A stretch of 64,000 bases of DNA from Pseudomonas cavernicola. Its GTDB lineage: Bacteria; Pseudomonadota; Gammaproteobacteria; Pseudomonadales; Pseudomonadaceae. Position 1 is the first letter of the stretch, and each line of letters opens with the position of its first letter. Shown one piece after another: positions 38,200 through 47,554 of this stretch. Position numbers and translations under genes: made by a program. The notes under the pieces were generated by a model. That model ran no database searches and was not told where the DNA came from. It saw nothing but the letters and a program-made list of their open reading frames with translations. Where the stretch lies: assembly GCF_003596405.1 (NCBI RefSeq), contig NZ_QYUR01000002.1, positions 2,806,501 through 2,870,500 on the forward strand, given 5' to 3'.

Positions 38200-39141
38200 A
38201 TGGCCGACTCCGCTTTCTTCTGCACGCTGTCCCACGAGGGCGTTCTCGCCGTCCGTGGCCCTGACGCCAGCAAGTTTCTCCAGGGCCAACTGACCTGCAA
38301 CCTCAACTACCTTAACGACACCACGGCCAGCCTCGGCGCCCGCTGCACGCCCAAAGGGCGCATGCTGTCGAGCTTTCGCATCCTGACGGACGGCGACGGT
38401 TATCTCCTGGCGATGGCCGGCGAACTGCTCGAGTCGCAGTTAACCGAGCTGCAGAAATACGCCGTATTTTCCAAATCCAAACTCGGCGATGAAAGCGCCC
38501 GCTGGGTGCGCTTCGGCCTATCCGGGGCCGATGCAGTGCTGGCCGAACTGGGCCTGGAGCTACCGCCGCAAGCCGACCACGTGGCGCGCGGCAATGACTT
38601 GATTGCCATTCGCCTGGCCGACGGCCGCGCCGAGCTCTGGGCTCCCGCCAGCACCGCCGCCCCCCTGCACGCCCGCCTCGCCGCGCACTTGCCGCAAGCG
38701 CCGCTAAATAGCTGGCTGCTCGCCCAAGTGCGCGCCGGGATCGGTCAGGTGGTGGGCGCTACGCGCGAGCTATTTATCCCGCAGATGCTGAATTTGCAGG
38801 CCCTCGGCGGCGTCAGCTTCAAGAAAGGCTGCTACACCGGCCAGGAAATCGTCGCGCGCATGCAGTACCTGGGCAAACTCAAGCGTCGTCTATACCGCTT
38901 GAGCCTGGGCGCCGGCGAACTACCGGCGCCAGCCACCGAACTGTTCTCCCCGGTTCACCGCTCGGGTGTCGGCGAGGTGGTGCTGGCAGCTCACGCGGAA
39001 CACCGCATCGAACTGCTCGCCGTGCTGCAGGAAGATGCGGTGAGCGACGGCCGCATCCAGCTCGGGACTGAAGAAGGCCCAGCGCTCAGCTTGTTGGAAC
39101 TGCCGTACACGCTGGACTCCAATCGCGAGATCCAACGCTAA
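38200..39141 (+). CDS. ygfZ: YgfZ, folate-binding Fe-S cluster maintenance protein
   Basis: A 313-aa tetrahydrofolate-binding protein with the aminomethyltransferase-like fold that supports Fe-S enzymes such as MiaB. The hallmark KGCYTGQE motif is intact with C211. The start at 38200 (MADSAFFC) is chosen because it follows family length; the in-frame upstream codons cover the sdhE promoter side. Divergent from sdhE with a 123-bp gap, as in PAO1 (PA0758-0759). Confidence 0.92.
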   Translation: MADSAFFCTLSHEGVLAVRGPDASKFLQGQLTCNLNYLNDTTASLGARCTPKGRMLSSFRILTDGDGYLLAMAGELLESQLTELQKYAVFSKSKLGDESARWVRFGLSGADAVLAELGLELPPQADHVARGNDLIAIRLADGRAELWAPASTAAPLHARLAAHLPQAPLNSWLLAQVRAGIGQVVGATRELFIPQMLNLQALGGVSFKKGCYTGQEIVARMQYLGKLKRRLYRLSLGAGELPAPATELFSPVHRSGVGEVVLAAHAEHRIELLAVLQEDAVSDGRIQLGTEEGPALSLLELPYTLDSNREIQR

Positions 39142-39212
39142 GCCGACTTAACCAGGCTGCCAATTTTCCAAACGCCACCTTTTCCAGAGCCGCTTTTCCA
39201 AGAGAAATGCCC

Positions 39213-40049
39213 ATGAGCAAGCTTGCCGACAAAGTCCAACAGGAACTGATTCAGGCCATAGACAATGACGAACTGGTGCTGCCGACCCTGCCGGAAGTGG
39301 CACTCAAGGTCCGCGAGGCGGCGGAAGACCCGGATATCAGCATTCCGGCACTGTGTAAGGTGATTGGTAACGATGCGGCACTGACCGCGCGCATCATCAA
39401 GGTGGTAAACAGCCCGCTGCTGCGCACCAATCGGGAAATCACCGACCTGCAGATGGCGGTCAGCCGCCTGGGCATCAACTACACCTGCAACCTGGCCACC
39501 GGCCTGGCAATGGAGCAGATGTTCCAGGCCACCTCCGATGTGGTCGACCGTAAGATGCGCGAAGTGTGGAATAAAAGCACCGAAATCGCCGGTATCAGCC
39601 ATGTCCTCTGCCGTCACTACACCCGTCTGATGCCTGATCAGGCGACTCTCGCCGGCCTGATCCATCAGATCGGCGTCCTGCCGATCCTGACCTACGCCGA
39701 AGAGCACGACGAGCTGTTGTCCGACTCCATCAGCCTCAACCATGTGATCGAGAAGATTCACCCGATCATCGGCGACAAAATCCTCCGTACCTGGGATTTT
39801 CCTGAGCTGATTGCCACGCTGCCCAGCCAATACCTGGACTTCAGCCGCAATTCGGCCAAGGTCGATTACGTCGATATCGTCCAGGTCGCGACGCTGCAGA
39901 GCTACCTGGGCAGCGAACACCCGTACACGCAGTTGGACTGGAGCAAGGTGCCCGCCTTCGCCAAGCTCGGCCTCGACCCGAGCGCCGATTTGCAAGCGGA
40001 TGAAGACCTCTCCGCCGCCATGGAAGCGGCGATGAGCATGCTTCAGTAG
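39213..40049 (+). CDS. HDOD-domain signalling protein
   Basis: A 278-aa cytosolic protein with the HDOD domain (metal-dependent hydrolase-like fold lacking the catalytic HD pair), found in regulators of motility and cyclic-di-GMP signalling. It opens with LVLPTLPEVALKVREAAEDP and contains LAGLIHQIGVLPIL (about 150-163), where the usual H-D is replaced by H-Q, so it is presumably non-catalytic. Its target is unknown. It lies 71 bp after ygfZ. Confidence 0.85.
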   Translation: MSKLADKVQQELIQAIDNDELVLPTLPEVALKVREAAEDPDISIPALCKVIGNDAALTARIIKVVNSPLLRTNREITDLQMAVSRLGINYTCNLATGLAMEQMFQATSDVVDRKMREVWNKSTEIAGISHVLCRHYTRLMPDQATLAGLIHQIGVLPILTYAEEHDELLSDSISLNHVIEKIHPIIGDKILRTWDFPELIATLPSQYLDFSRNSAKVDYVDIVQVATLQSYLGSEHPYTQLDWSKVPAFAKLGLDPSADLQADEDLSAAMEAAMSMLQ

Positions 40050-40119
40050 CCGTCCAGCGGGCGCAGTGCCGAATCCGTCACTAGACTGAAATCAGTTCGG
40101 TGTCGCTGGAAATCCCGGC

Positions 40120-40875
40120 ATGCGCCCTTTTCTCCTCCTGCTTTCCCTAGCGTTCAGCGGCCTCCTGGCGGCCGCCGAGGTCACCCTGACCAATGGCGAG
40201 TGGCCGCCTTATCTCGGCCAGCAGCTGCCGCACTACGGGGTCGCCTCGCGCATAGTCGCCGAGGCCTTCGCTCTGGAGGGGGTCGAGGTGCATTGGGAGT
40301 TCTACCCCTGGGCGCGCGCCTTGCAGATGGCCGAACGCGGCCAACGCGTCGGCACCGCGGTCTGGACGCACAGCCCGGAGCGGGAGCAGAGGTTTTTCAT
40401 CAGCGAGCCGGTGGTGGAAAGCGCCTATCACTTCTTCCATCGCAAAGACCGCGCCTTCGACTGGCAACGGCTGGACGACCTGCGCGGCCTGCGCATCTGC
40501 GGCACCCTCGGCTACAACTACGGCGAGCCCTTCCAGCAGGCCGAGCGTGACAAGCGTCTGCAGGTGCGCCGCCTGCCCAGCGACGAGCTGTGCTTCCGCC
40601 AACTGCTGGCCGGGCGCATCGATGTATTCCCGATGGACAAGGTGGTCGGCTTCGCCATGCTCCACGAGCACTTCAGCGCCGCCGATCGGGCCCAGCTGAG
40701 CGTCCATCCCAGGGCGTTGCGCAGCGATCCCCTGCACCTGCTGCTGTCGCGCGAGGTGCCGGGTAACGCCGAGCTAATGGTCCGTTTCAACCACGGCCTG
40801 GCACAGTTGCGCGACAGCGGCAAAGTCGCCCAATACCTGCTGGACGCGCAGCAGCCACTGAGCCTTGCGCCCTGA
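40120..40875 (+). CDS. Periplasmic solute-binding (SBP_bac_3-like) protein
   Basis: A 251-aa secreted binding protein: signal peptide MRPFLLLLSLAFSGLLAAAE then a mature domain beginning VTLTNGEWPPYLGQQLPHYG, a style seen in the polar amino-acid binding class. It lies end to end with tctE (1 bp between their 3' ends) and lacks its own permease or ATPase in the window, so it may act as a sensor-associated or orphan binding protein. The ligand is unknown. Confidence 0.78.
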   Translation: MRPFLLLLSLAFSGLLAAAEVTLTNGEWPPYLGQQLPHYGVASRIVAEAFALEGVEVHWEFYPWARALQMAERGQRVGTAVWTHSPEREQRFFISEPVVESAYHFFHRKDRAFDWQRLDDLRGLRICGTLGYNYGEPFQQAERDKRLQVRRLPSDELCFRQLLAGRIDVFPMDKVVGFAMLHEHFSAADRAQLSVHPRALRSDPLHLLLSREVPGNAELMVRFNHGLAQLRDSGKVAQYLLDAQQPLSLAP

Positions 40876-42273
40876 TCAGTGCCCCTGGGGCGGGAACTCC
40901 ACCCGTACTCGTAAGCCACCCCGTGCCGCGTCATGCAGACTGATCGTGGCCAGATGCGCACGGCAGATTTCCCCGACGATCGCCAAGCCCAGGCCGGCGC
41001 CGGCGCCAGCGCCCTGTGGATGGCGCCGGTAGAAACGCTCGAAGACTTTGTCGCGTTCATCTAACGGAATACCTGGACCATCGTCCTCCACCTCCAGCAC
41101 ACCAGGCTCCAGCACCCGCAAGATCACATTGCCGCCGCTGGGAGTATGCGCCAGGGCGTTATCCACCAAATTGCAGAGCAGCTCATTGAGCAGGGTCGGC
41201 TCGCCATGCAGCCACACCGGTTGCGCCGCCTCCAAGGCCAGGGCAATACCGCGGGCGTGGGCCAGCGGCGCCAAAGCCATACCCAGTTCACGGGCCAACT
41301 GGCTGAGGTCGATGTGCTGTGCACCACCTTCGGCAATCGCCCGCGCGCCACTTTCGATGCGCGCCAGGGAAAGCAACTGATTGGCCAACTGGGTCAGGCG
41401 ATCGGTACTCTGCGCTGACTCTTCCAGGGTGCTGCGCCAGACGTGTGGCTCCTGTGCCCGCAGGCCCAGCTCAAGCCGCGCCTTGAGCGCCGCCAACGGC
41501 GTGCGCAATTCGTGGGAGGCCTCGGCGATAAAATGCGCCTGCCGCTCGAATAAACCGCGCAGCCGGGCATTGAACTGATTGAGGGCACTGACCAACGGCT
41601 GCAACTCGCGCGGTAACTGCGCCTCCGGCAGCGGACGCAAATCATCACTGGCGCGCTCCGCCACCGCCCGGCGCAAACTTTCCAACGGTCGCAAGGCGGC
41701 GCTCACCGCAAACCAGACCAACAGCAAGGCGCTGAACGACCACAAGCCCATGCGCCACAGCGTGCCGAACAACAGCTCACGGGCCATGCGCTCACGCGCG
41801 TCCTGAGTCTCGGCCACGCGGATTTCAGCGATGCCAGTCAGCGCTGGCTCACTGACCGGCTGCAACAGGCTGACCACGCGCACGCTCTGGCCCCGGTATT
41901 CGGCATCGTAAAAATGTGCCAGCGCCGGATAATCATTGGTTCGTGGCGTACCTGGCGGGGCGGCCGGCAGACTTTCGTAACCGGAAACCAGCGCGCCGTT
42001 CAAATCCAGCACCTGGTAGTAGATGCGCCCGGCGCTGTCGTAGGCGAAGGTATCAAGGGCGATGTAAGGTACGTCGGCTTCCAGCTTGCCGTCGTCGGCG
42101 TACAACCCTTCGGCGATCGCCCGCGCCGAGGCCAGCAAGGTGCGGTCATAGGCCGTGTCAGCGGCGTGCCGGGCACTCCAATAGGCGCTCAAGCTGCTGA
42201 GCAACAGAATCAGCGCAAGCAACAGTGCCAGGCGACGTAACAGCCGCCCGCGCAGGCTGCCCGGCTCAGCCAC
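40876..42273 (-). CDS. tctE: TctE-type sensor histidine kinase
   Basis: A 465-aa membrane sensor kinase. Two membrane helices bracket a periplasmic sensor: LALLLALILLLSSLSAYW near residues 12-30, then LWSFSALLLVWFAVSAAL near 165-182, followed by HAMP, H254 in EASHELRTPLA and ATP-binding motifs (DNALAHT, DDGPGIP, GAGLGLAIV). A GTG start at 42273 overlaps tctD by 8 bp. The order fits PA0757, the citrate/tricarboxylate-responsive TctE; opdH and tctCBA are the expected targets. Ligand not proven by sequence. Confidence 0.88.
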   Translation of the reverse strand: MAEPGSLRGRLLRRLALLLALILLLSSLSAYWSARHAADTAYDRTLLASARAIAEGLYADDGKLEADVPYIALDTFAYDSAGRIYYQVLDLNGALVSGYESLPAAPPGTPRTNDYPALAHFYDAEYRGQSVRVVSLLQPVSEPALTGIAEIRVAETQDARERMARELLFGTLWRMGLWSFSALLLVWFAVSAALRPLESLRRAVAERASDDLRPLPEAQLPRELQPLVSALNQFNARLRGLFERQAHFIAEASHELRTPLAALKARLELGLRAQEPHVWRSTLEESAQSTDRLTQLANQLLSLARIESGARAIAEGGAQHIDLSQLARELGMALAPLAHARGIALALEAAQPVWLHGEPTLLNELLCNLVDNALAHTPSGGNVILRVLEPGVLEVEDDGPGIPLDERDKVFERFYRRHPQGAGAGAGLGLAIVGEICRAHLATISLHDAARGGLRVRVEFPPQGH

Positions 42274-42937
42274 CGACGGCCTCCAGCAGGTAACCCAAAC
42301 CGCGGAACGTAACGATGCGCACGCTGCTGCCTTCAAGTTTCTTGCGCAGGCGATGGACGTAGATTTCGATGGCCTCGGCGCTGGCTTCTTCATCCAGGCC
42401 AAACACTTGGGCTGCCAGCTGTTCCTTGCTCATCACCCGCCCCGGCCGGGCGATCATGGCCTCCAGCACCGCTTGTTCGCGGGAGGTCAGACTGAGGCTT
42501 TTGTCCAGCAAGCTGAAACGCCGGGTGCCCAGGTCGTAAACCAGATCGCCACAGCGCTGCTGTTGCTCGCCGCCGAGTACGCTGCGACGCAGCAGCGCCT
42601 TGACCCGCGCCTCAAGCTCGCTCAGTTCGAAGGGTTTGGCCAGGTAATCGTCGGCCCCCAGGTTCAGCCCATGCACGCGGTCTTTCACTTCGCTGCGAGC
42701 GGTCAGCATCAGCACCGGCAGGGTTTTGCCACGCCCGCGCAAGCGTGCCAACACCTCGAAACCATCCATCCGTGGCAGGCCAATGTCGAGAATCGCCAAG
42801 GCGTACTCCTCGGTGCTCAGCGCCAGGTCAGCGGTCACCCCGTCGTGCAGCACGTCCACCGTCCAACCGGCACTCTTCAGCGCCTGGCTCACGCTTGCCG
42901 CCAGTTGCGGATGGTCTTCGACCAGCAGAATTCGCAC
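42266..42937 (-). CDS. tctD: TctD-type response regulator (OmpR family)
   Basis: A 223-aa regulator with receiver domain (phosphate acceptor D51 in ILDIGLPRMDGF, K near 101 in DDYLAKPF) and a winged-helix OmpR/PhoB DNA-binding domain (SLTSREQAVLEAMIARPG, VHRLRKKLEG). The GTG at 42937 is chosen for the strong GGAGGTGA ribosome site; an upstream ATG is possible. Divergent from opdH, whose upstream region carries a direct repeat of the sort such regulators bind. Confidence 0.9.
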   Translation of the reverse strand: MRILLVEDHPQLAASVSQALKSAGWTVDVLHDGVTADLALSTEEYALAILDIGLPRMDGFEVLARLRGRGKTLPVLMLTARSEVKDRVHGLNLGADDYLAKPFELSELEARVKALLRRSVLGGEQQQRCGDLVYDLGTRRFSLLDKSLSLTSREQAVLEAMIARPGRVMSKEQLAAQVFGLDEEASAEAIEIYVHRLRKKLEGSSVRIVTFRGLGYLLEAVGG

Positions 42938-43081
42938 CGTCACCTCCACCAAAGTCTGACTCAAAAACCGCTGCCGACAGCGTTGCTCGCGTTATGCGAG
43001 GGCAGGAGTTTACAGGCGCAGCCACCACTGTGAATTGCCCAAATGCCGGTGCATGCCGGCCGCAAAAGAATTTTCGTCGGT

Positions 43082-43101
43082 GAAAGCTTGGCGAAAGCTT
43101 G
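43082..43101 (+). promoter_or_regulatory. Direct repeat, candidate TctD operator
   Basis: GAAAGCTTG occurs twice in tandem with an 11-bp period (43082-43090 and 43093-43101), a typical OmpR-family layout, in the 261-bp tctD-opdH gap. A further imperfect hairpin GGGTGG...CCACCC is at 43121-43138. Confidence 0.55.
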
Positions 43102-43173
43102 ACCCCCTAGCATCGGTTTCGGGTGGCTCGAACCACCCACCAGAGCGGTTCGCACAGTGGTATGCAGCCGTGA

Positions 43174-43184
43174 CAAAAACAACA
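43174..43184 (+). promoter_or_regulatory. Candidate Crc/Hfq A-rich motif ahead of opdH
   Basis: AAAAACAACAA, fitting the AANAANAA catabolite-repression motif, lies 14 bp before the opdH start codon next to a GGAA ribosome site. Translational repression by Hfq-Crc is inferred. Confidence 0.5.
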
Positions 43185-43198
43185 ATGGAACCCACACA

Positions 43199-44464
43199 AT
43201 GCTGACAGCCTCACGTCAGGCGCTGCCGCCTGCTCATTTGCTAAGCCTAGCCGTCACCACGGCCCTGCTCGCGCCAGTCGCCCACGCCGACTTCATCGAC
43301 GACAGCTCGGCCAGCCTGGAAACCCGCAATATCTATCTGAACCGCGACTTCCGCGAAGGTACTGGCCAATCCAAGCGCGAAGAGTGGGCGCAGGGGTTTA
43401 TCCTCGACCTGCAATCGGGCTACACCGAAGGCACCGTCGGTTTCGGCGTCGATGCCCTCGGCCTGCTTGGCATCAAGCTGGACTCCAGCCCGGATCGCAC
43501 CGGCACCGACCTACTGCCGGTGCATGACGACGGCCGCGCCGCCGATGAGTATTCCCACCTGGGCTTGACCGGCAAAGTCAAAGTCTCGGCCACGGAACTG
43601 AAGTTCGGCACCCTGATACCCGAATTACCGACCCTCAAGCCGAGCGACGGCCGCATCCTGCCGCAAACCTTCGAGGGCGCGTTGCTGACCTCCCAGGAAC
43701 TGGAGCGGTTGACCTTCACCGGCGGGCAGCTGAACCAGGTCAAAGACCGCGCCTCCAGCAACAATGAAGACCTCGCGCTGAACAACAAGAACCGCCGTTT
43801 CGCCAGCGCCGCCACGGCCGATCATTTCAACCTGGCCGGCGCCGACTACCAGTTCAGCGACAGCATCACCGGGCGTTATCACTTCGCCGAACTGGACGAC
43901 ATCTATCGCCAACACTTTATCGGTCTGCTCGCCAGCCAAGCGCTCGGCCCCGGCACCCTGAGCGCCGATCTGCGCCTCTCGCTCAGCGATGAGGACGGTG
44001 CGGCCAAGGCCGGCACGATCGACAACCAGGCGCTCAACGGCATGCTCGGCTACGGTCTGGGTAGCCACAAGTTCAGCCTGGGTTACCAACACATGGGCGG
44101 CGATACCGGCTTCGCCTACGTCGATGGCACAGACCCCTTCCTGGTCAACTTCGTGCAGATCAACGACTTCGCCAACGCCGACGAGCGCTCCTGGCAGGCC
44201 CGCTACGACTACGACTTCGGCAAGCTCGGCTTCCCCGGCCTGACTTTCATGAGCCGTTACGTCAGCGGCGACAACGCGCAGGTGACCGGCAGCAACGAAC
44301 GCGGCAAGGAATGGGAACGTGACAGCGAATTCAAGTACGTGGTGCAGAGCGGCGCGCTGAAGAACATCGCAGTACGCGTGCGCAACGCCACCCTCCGCTC
44401 CGACTTTGCCCGTGATGCCGATGAAACCCGCCTGATCGTCAGCTACAGCCTGCCGATCTGGTAA
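43199..44464 (+). CDS. opdH: OpdH-like OprD-family outer-membrane porin
   Basis: Outer-membrane channel for tricarboxylates such as cis-aconitate, 421 aa. Signal peptide to about residue 30 (LAPVAHA), then the OprD pattern of FIDDSSASLETRNIYLNRDFR and alternating strands, ending in an aromatic residue (SYSLPIW) as outer-membrane barrels do. The start at 43199 lies after the A-rich motif. It heads the cluster opdH-tctC-tctB-tctA, matching PA0755-PA0752. Confidence 0.88.
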   Translation: MLTASRQALPPAHLLSLAVTTALLAPVAHADFIDDSSASLETRNIYLNRDFREGTGQSKREEWAQGFILDLQSGYTEGTVGFGVDALGLLGIKLDSSPDRTGTDLLPVHDDGRAADEYSHLGLTGKVKVSATELKFGTLIPELPTLKPSDGRILPQTFEGALLTSQELERLTFTGGQLNQVKDRASSNNEDLALNNKNRRFASAATADHFNLAGADYQFSDSITGRYHFAELDDIYRQHFIGLLASQALGPGTLSADLRLSLSDEDGAAKAGTIDNQALNGMLGYGLGSHKFSLGYQHMGGDTGFAYVDGTDPFLVNFVQINDFANADERSWQARYDYDFGKLGFPGLTFMSRYVSGDNAQVTGSNERGKEWERDSEFKYVVQSGALKNIAVRVRNATLRSDFARDADETRLIVSYSLPIW

Positions 44465-44503
44465 CGCTAGCCCCACAATAAAACTCCACCGGAGAACCTG
44501 CCC

Positions 44504-45490
44504 ATGAGACTCACCCTGACTAGCATCGCTTTAGCGGCAACCTGCCTGGCATTCGCCGGCCCGTTGCTGGCCGATTCCGCTGAACCCAAGCGCCCTGAGT
44601 GCATCGCCCCGGCCGCGCCCGGCGGCGGTTTCGATCTGACCTGCAAGCTCGCGCAAAGCGGCATGCTGGACGCCAAGCTGCTGAGCAAACCCATGCGAGT
44701 CACCTATATGCCCGGCGGCGTCGGCGCGGTGGCCTATAACGCCGTGGTCGCGCAACGGCCCACCGATGGCAATGCCATCGTCGCCTTCTCTTCCGGCTCG
44801 CTGCTCAACCTGGCGCAGGGCAAATTCGGCCGTTTCGACGAGAACGCCGTGAGATGGCTGGCGGCGGTCGGCACCAGCTACGGCGCTATCGCCGTGCGCA
44901 GCGACTCGCCGTACAAGACCCTCAACGATTTGGTCAAAGCACTTCAGGAAAATCCGGACAAGGTGGTGATCGGCTCCGGCGGCACCGTCGGCAGCCAGGA
45001 CTGGATGCAGACCGCACTGATCGCGCGCGCGGCCGGCATCGACCCGCGCAAGCTGCGCTATGTTGCCCTCGAAGGCGGCGGTGAGATCGCTACCGCCCTG
45101 CTCGGCGGGCATATCCAGGTCGGCAGCACCGACATCTCCGACTCCATGCCGCACGTCCAGAGCGGCGGCATGCGCCTGCTCGCGGTGTTCGCCGAAGAGC
45201 GTATGCCAGAAGCGGCGATGGCCAACATCCCGACCGCCAAGGAACAGGGCTACGACATCGTCTGGCCCGTGGTGCGCGGCTTCTACCTCGGGCCAAAAGT
45301 CAGCGACGCCGAGTACAACTGGTGGAAGGACGCATTCGACAAAATGCTGGCTTCCGATGATTTCGCCAAGCTGCGCGACCAGCGCGAACTGTTCCCCTTC
45401 GCGATGACCGGCCCGGAACTGGATACCTACGTGAAGAAGCAAGTCGCCGACTACAAGCTGCTGGCTAAGGAATTCGGCCTGATTCAATAA
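44504..45490 (+). CDS. tctC: TctC, tripartite tricarboxylate transporter substrate-binding protein
   Basis: Periplasmic binding protein of a TTT importer, 328 aa, signal peptide MRLTLTSIALAATCLAFAGPLLA. The mature protein shows the family PAAPGGGFDLTCKLAQSG and VTYMPGGVGAVAYN, then DDFAKLRDQRELFPF near the C-terminus. It follows opdH by 39 bp. A hairpin at 45501-45545 between it and tctB may raise the ratio of binding protein to membrane parts. Citrate or a related acid is the expected ligand. Confidence 0.93.
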   Translation: MRLTLTSIALAATCLAFAGPLLADSAEPKRPECIAPAAPGGGFDLTCKLAQSGMLDAKLLSKPMRVTYMPGGVGAVAYNAVVAQRPTDGNAIVAFSSGSLLNLAQGKFGRFDENAVRWLAAVGTSYGAIAVRSDSPYKTLNDLVKALQENPDKVVIGSGGTVGSQDWMQTALIARAAGIDPRKLRYVALEGGGEIATALLGGHIQVGSTDISDSMPHVQSGGMRLLAVFAEERMPEAAMANIPTAKEQGYDIVWPVVRGFYLGPKVSDAEYNWWKDAFDKMLASDDFAKLRDQRELFPFAMTGPELDTYVKKQVADYKLLAKEFGLIQ

Positions 45491-45500
45491 CCGACCGCGC

Positions 45501-45545
45501 GCTGGCCGGCCATGCCTCTCAATTATCGAGAAGGGCCGGACCAGC
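45501..45545 (+). promoter_or_regulatory. Intercistronic hairpin between tctC and tctB
   Basis: GCTGGCCGGCC (45501-45511) pairs with GGCCGGACCAGC (45534-45545) with one offset base, no T-run. It is 10 bp after the tctC stop and may protect the upstream message. Confidence 0.55.
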
Positions 45546-45579
45546 TCGCTCCTCTGCCTGTTCCCGCGAGGACCTACCC

Positions 45580-46035
45580 ATGCTTTTCCAACGCTTGTTC
45601 ACCCTGAGCGGGCTCATCGCCTGCGCGGTGCTCGCTGTGTTCGCCTGGCAATACCAGACGGCCTTCTCCTACGAGCCGGTCGGCCCGCGTGCCTACCCGT
45701 TGCTGATCCTCGGCCTGAGCGCAATCGGCCTGATCTACCTGACCATTCGCCCGACCCGCCTGAACAAAGGGTACGACGACCACCCGCTGGACAACGCCAC
45801 GCTGCGCAAGATCGGCCTGTGCATCGTCATGTTGCTGGCCTATGCCGCACTGTTCGAGCCGCTCGGCCTGATCATCAGCAGCACCCTGATCGGCATTGGC
45901 CTAGCCATGCTCTACGGCGCGCCCTGGAAACCTGCGGTGCTGGTCAGCCTCGGCCTGGCGATTGGTCTTTACCTGCTTTTCGACAAAGTACTCGACGTAC
46001 CGCTGCCGCTGGGTTTGCTCAGCGTGCTGGAGTGA
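45580..46035 (+). CDS. tctB: TctB, small membrane subunit of tricarboxylate transporter
   Basis: A 151-aa protein with four hydrophobic segments (LFTLSGLIACAVLAVFAW, AYPLLILGLSAIGLIYLTI, IGLCIVMLLAYAALFEPLGL, AVLVSLGLAIGLYLLFD), the usual TctB design. It precedes tctA with 4 bp between stop and start. TctA and TctB together form the symporter. Confidence 0.9.
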   Translation: MLFQRLFTLSGLIACAVLAVFAWQYQTAFSYEPVGPRAYPLLILGLSAIGLIYLTIRPTRLNKGYDDHPLDNATLRKIGLCIVMLLAYAALFEPLGLIISSTLIGIGLAMLYGAPWKPAVLVSLGLAIGLYLLFDKVLDVPLPLGLLSVLE

Positions 46036-46039
46036 TGAC

Positions 46040-47554
46040 ATGGATACCTTAAGCTTGCTCGGTCAGGGGTTCGGCGTTGCCATGACCCCTTACAACTTGA
46101 CCGCGGCCCTGATCGGCACCTTCATCGGTACCATTGTCGGCCTGCTGCCCGGCCTCGGCCCGATCAACGGCGTAGCGCTGTTGATTCCCGTGGCTTTCGC
46201 CCTCGGTCTGCCACCGGAATCGGCGCTGATCCTGCTCGCCGCCGTCTACCTCGGCTGCGAGTACGGCGGACGCATCTCCTCGATTCTGCTGAACATTCCC
46301 GGCGAGGCCTCGACCCTGATGACCACGCTCGACGGCTATCCAATGGCCCGCCAGGGCCTGGCCGGCGTAGCGCTGTCGCTATCGGCCTGGAGTTCCTTCG
46401 TCGGCGCGTTCATCGCCATCATCGGCATGGTCCTGTTCGCCCCGCTGCTGGCGCAATGGGCGATTGCCTTCGGCCCGGCGGAGTACTTCGTACTGATGGT
46501 CTTCGCCATTGTCTGCCTGGGCGGGATGGCCGGCGATAAACCGGTGAAAACCCTGGTTTCGGCGCTGCTCGGGCTGTTCCTGGCGACTATCGGCATCGAC
46601 GCCAACAGCGGCGTGTACCGTTTCACCGGCGATAACGTCCACCTGGCCGACGGCATTCAGTTCGTGGTTTTGGTACTGGGCCTGTTCTCGGTCAGCGAGA
46701 TTCTCCTAATGCTGGAGAAAACCCATCACGGGCAAACAGCGATCAAAGCCAGCGGCCGCATGATGTTCAATTTCAAGGAAGTCACCTTCACCTTCATGAC
46801 CACCCTGCGTGGCGGCCTGATCGGCTTCGTCTTCGGCGTGCTGCCCGGCGCCGGCGCGACCATCAGCAGTGCGGTGGCCTATATGAGCGAGAAGAACCTG
46901 ATCGGCCCGAAAGGCAAGTTCGGCCAGGGCGACATGCGCGGCCTGGCCGCACCGGAATCCTCCATCGGCGCCTGCGCCTGCGGCAATCTGATCCCCATGC
47001 TCACCCTCGGCGTGCCGGGCTCTGGCACCACCGCAGTGATGCTTGGCGCGCTATCGCTCTACAACATCACTCCCGGCCCGCTGCTGTTCCAGAACCAACC
47101 GGACATCGTCTGGGGTCTGATCGCGTCGCTGTTCATCGCCAACATCATGCTGTTGATCCTCAACGTGCCGATGATCCGCGTGTTCACCAGCATCCTCAGC
47201 GTGCCGAACTGGGCGCTGGTGCCGCTGATCGCGATCATCACCTCGATCGGCGTCTACGCCGTGCATGCGACGACCTTCGACCTGCTGCTGATGGTCGGCA
47301 TCGGGGTTTTCGGTTACGTCTTGCGCAAGCTGGATTTCCCGCTCTCGGCGCTGCTGCTCGGCTTTGTGCTGGGTGGCTTGATGGAAGACAACCTGCGCCG
47401 CGCGCTGTCGATCTCCAACGGCAACCTGGGCATCCTCTGGGCCAGCCCGATCAGCATCGGTTGCTGGGTGCTGGTGGTAGCCATGCTGGTGCTGCCGATC
47501 GTCCGCATCCTGCGCAAGCGCGCCGCCCTGCGCCGCAAGCTGGCCAATGCTTGA
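46040..47554 (+). CDS. tctA: TctA, large membrane subunit of tricarboxylate transporter
   Basis: A 504-aa permease with about twelve helices and the family glycine-rich loops FIGTIVGLLPGLGPINGVAL near 28-47 and VFGVLPGAGATISSAVAYM near 260-278. The start at 46040 is chosen since an upstream frame lies inside tctB. Its 3' end overlaps the AbrB-family gene by 8 bp, so that gene is translationally linked to the transporter. Confidence 0.94.
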   Translation: MDTLSLLGQGFGVAMTPYNLTAALIGTFIGTIVGLLPGLGPINGVALLIPVAFALGLPPESALILLAAVYLGCEYGGRISSILLNIPGEASTLMTTLDGYPMARQGLAGVALSLSAWSSFVGAFIAIIGMVLFAPLLAQWAIAFGPAEYFVLMVFAIVCLGGMAGDKPVKTLVSALLGLFLATIGIDANSGVYRFTGDNVHLADGIQFVVLVLGLFSVSEILLMLEKTHHGQTAIKASGRMMFNFKEVTFTFMTTLRGGLIGFVFGVLPGAGATISSAVAYMSEKNLIGPKGKFGQGDMRGLAAPESSIGACACGNLIPMLTLGVPGSGTTAVMLGALSLYNITPGPLLFQNQPDIVWGLIASLFIANIMLLILNVPMIRVFTSILSVPNWALVPLIAIITSIGVYAVHATTFDLLLMVGIGVFGYVLRKLDFPLSALLLGFVLGGLMEDNLRRALSISNGNLGILWASPISIGCWVLVVAMLVLPIVRILRKRAALRRKLANA

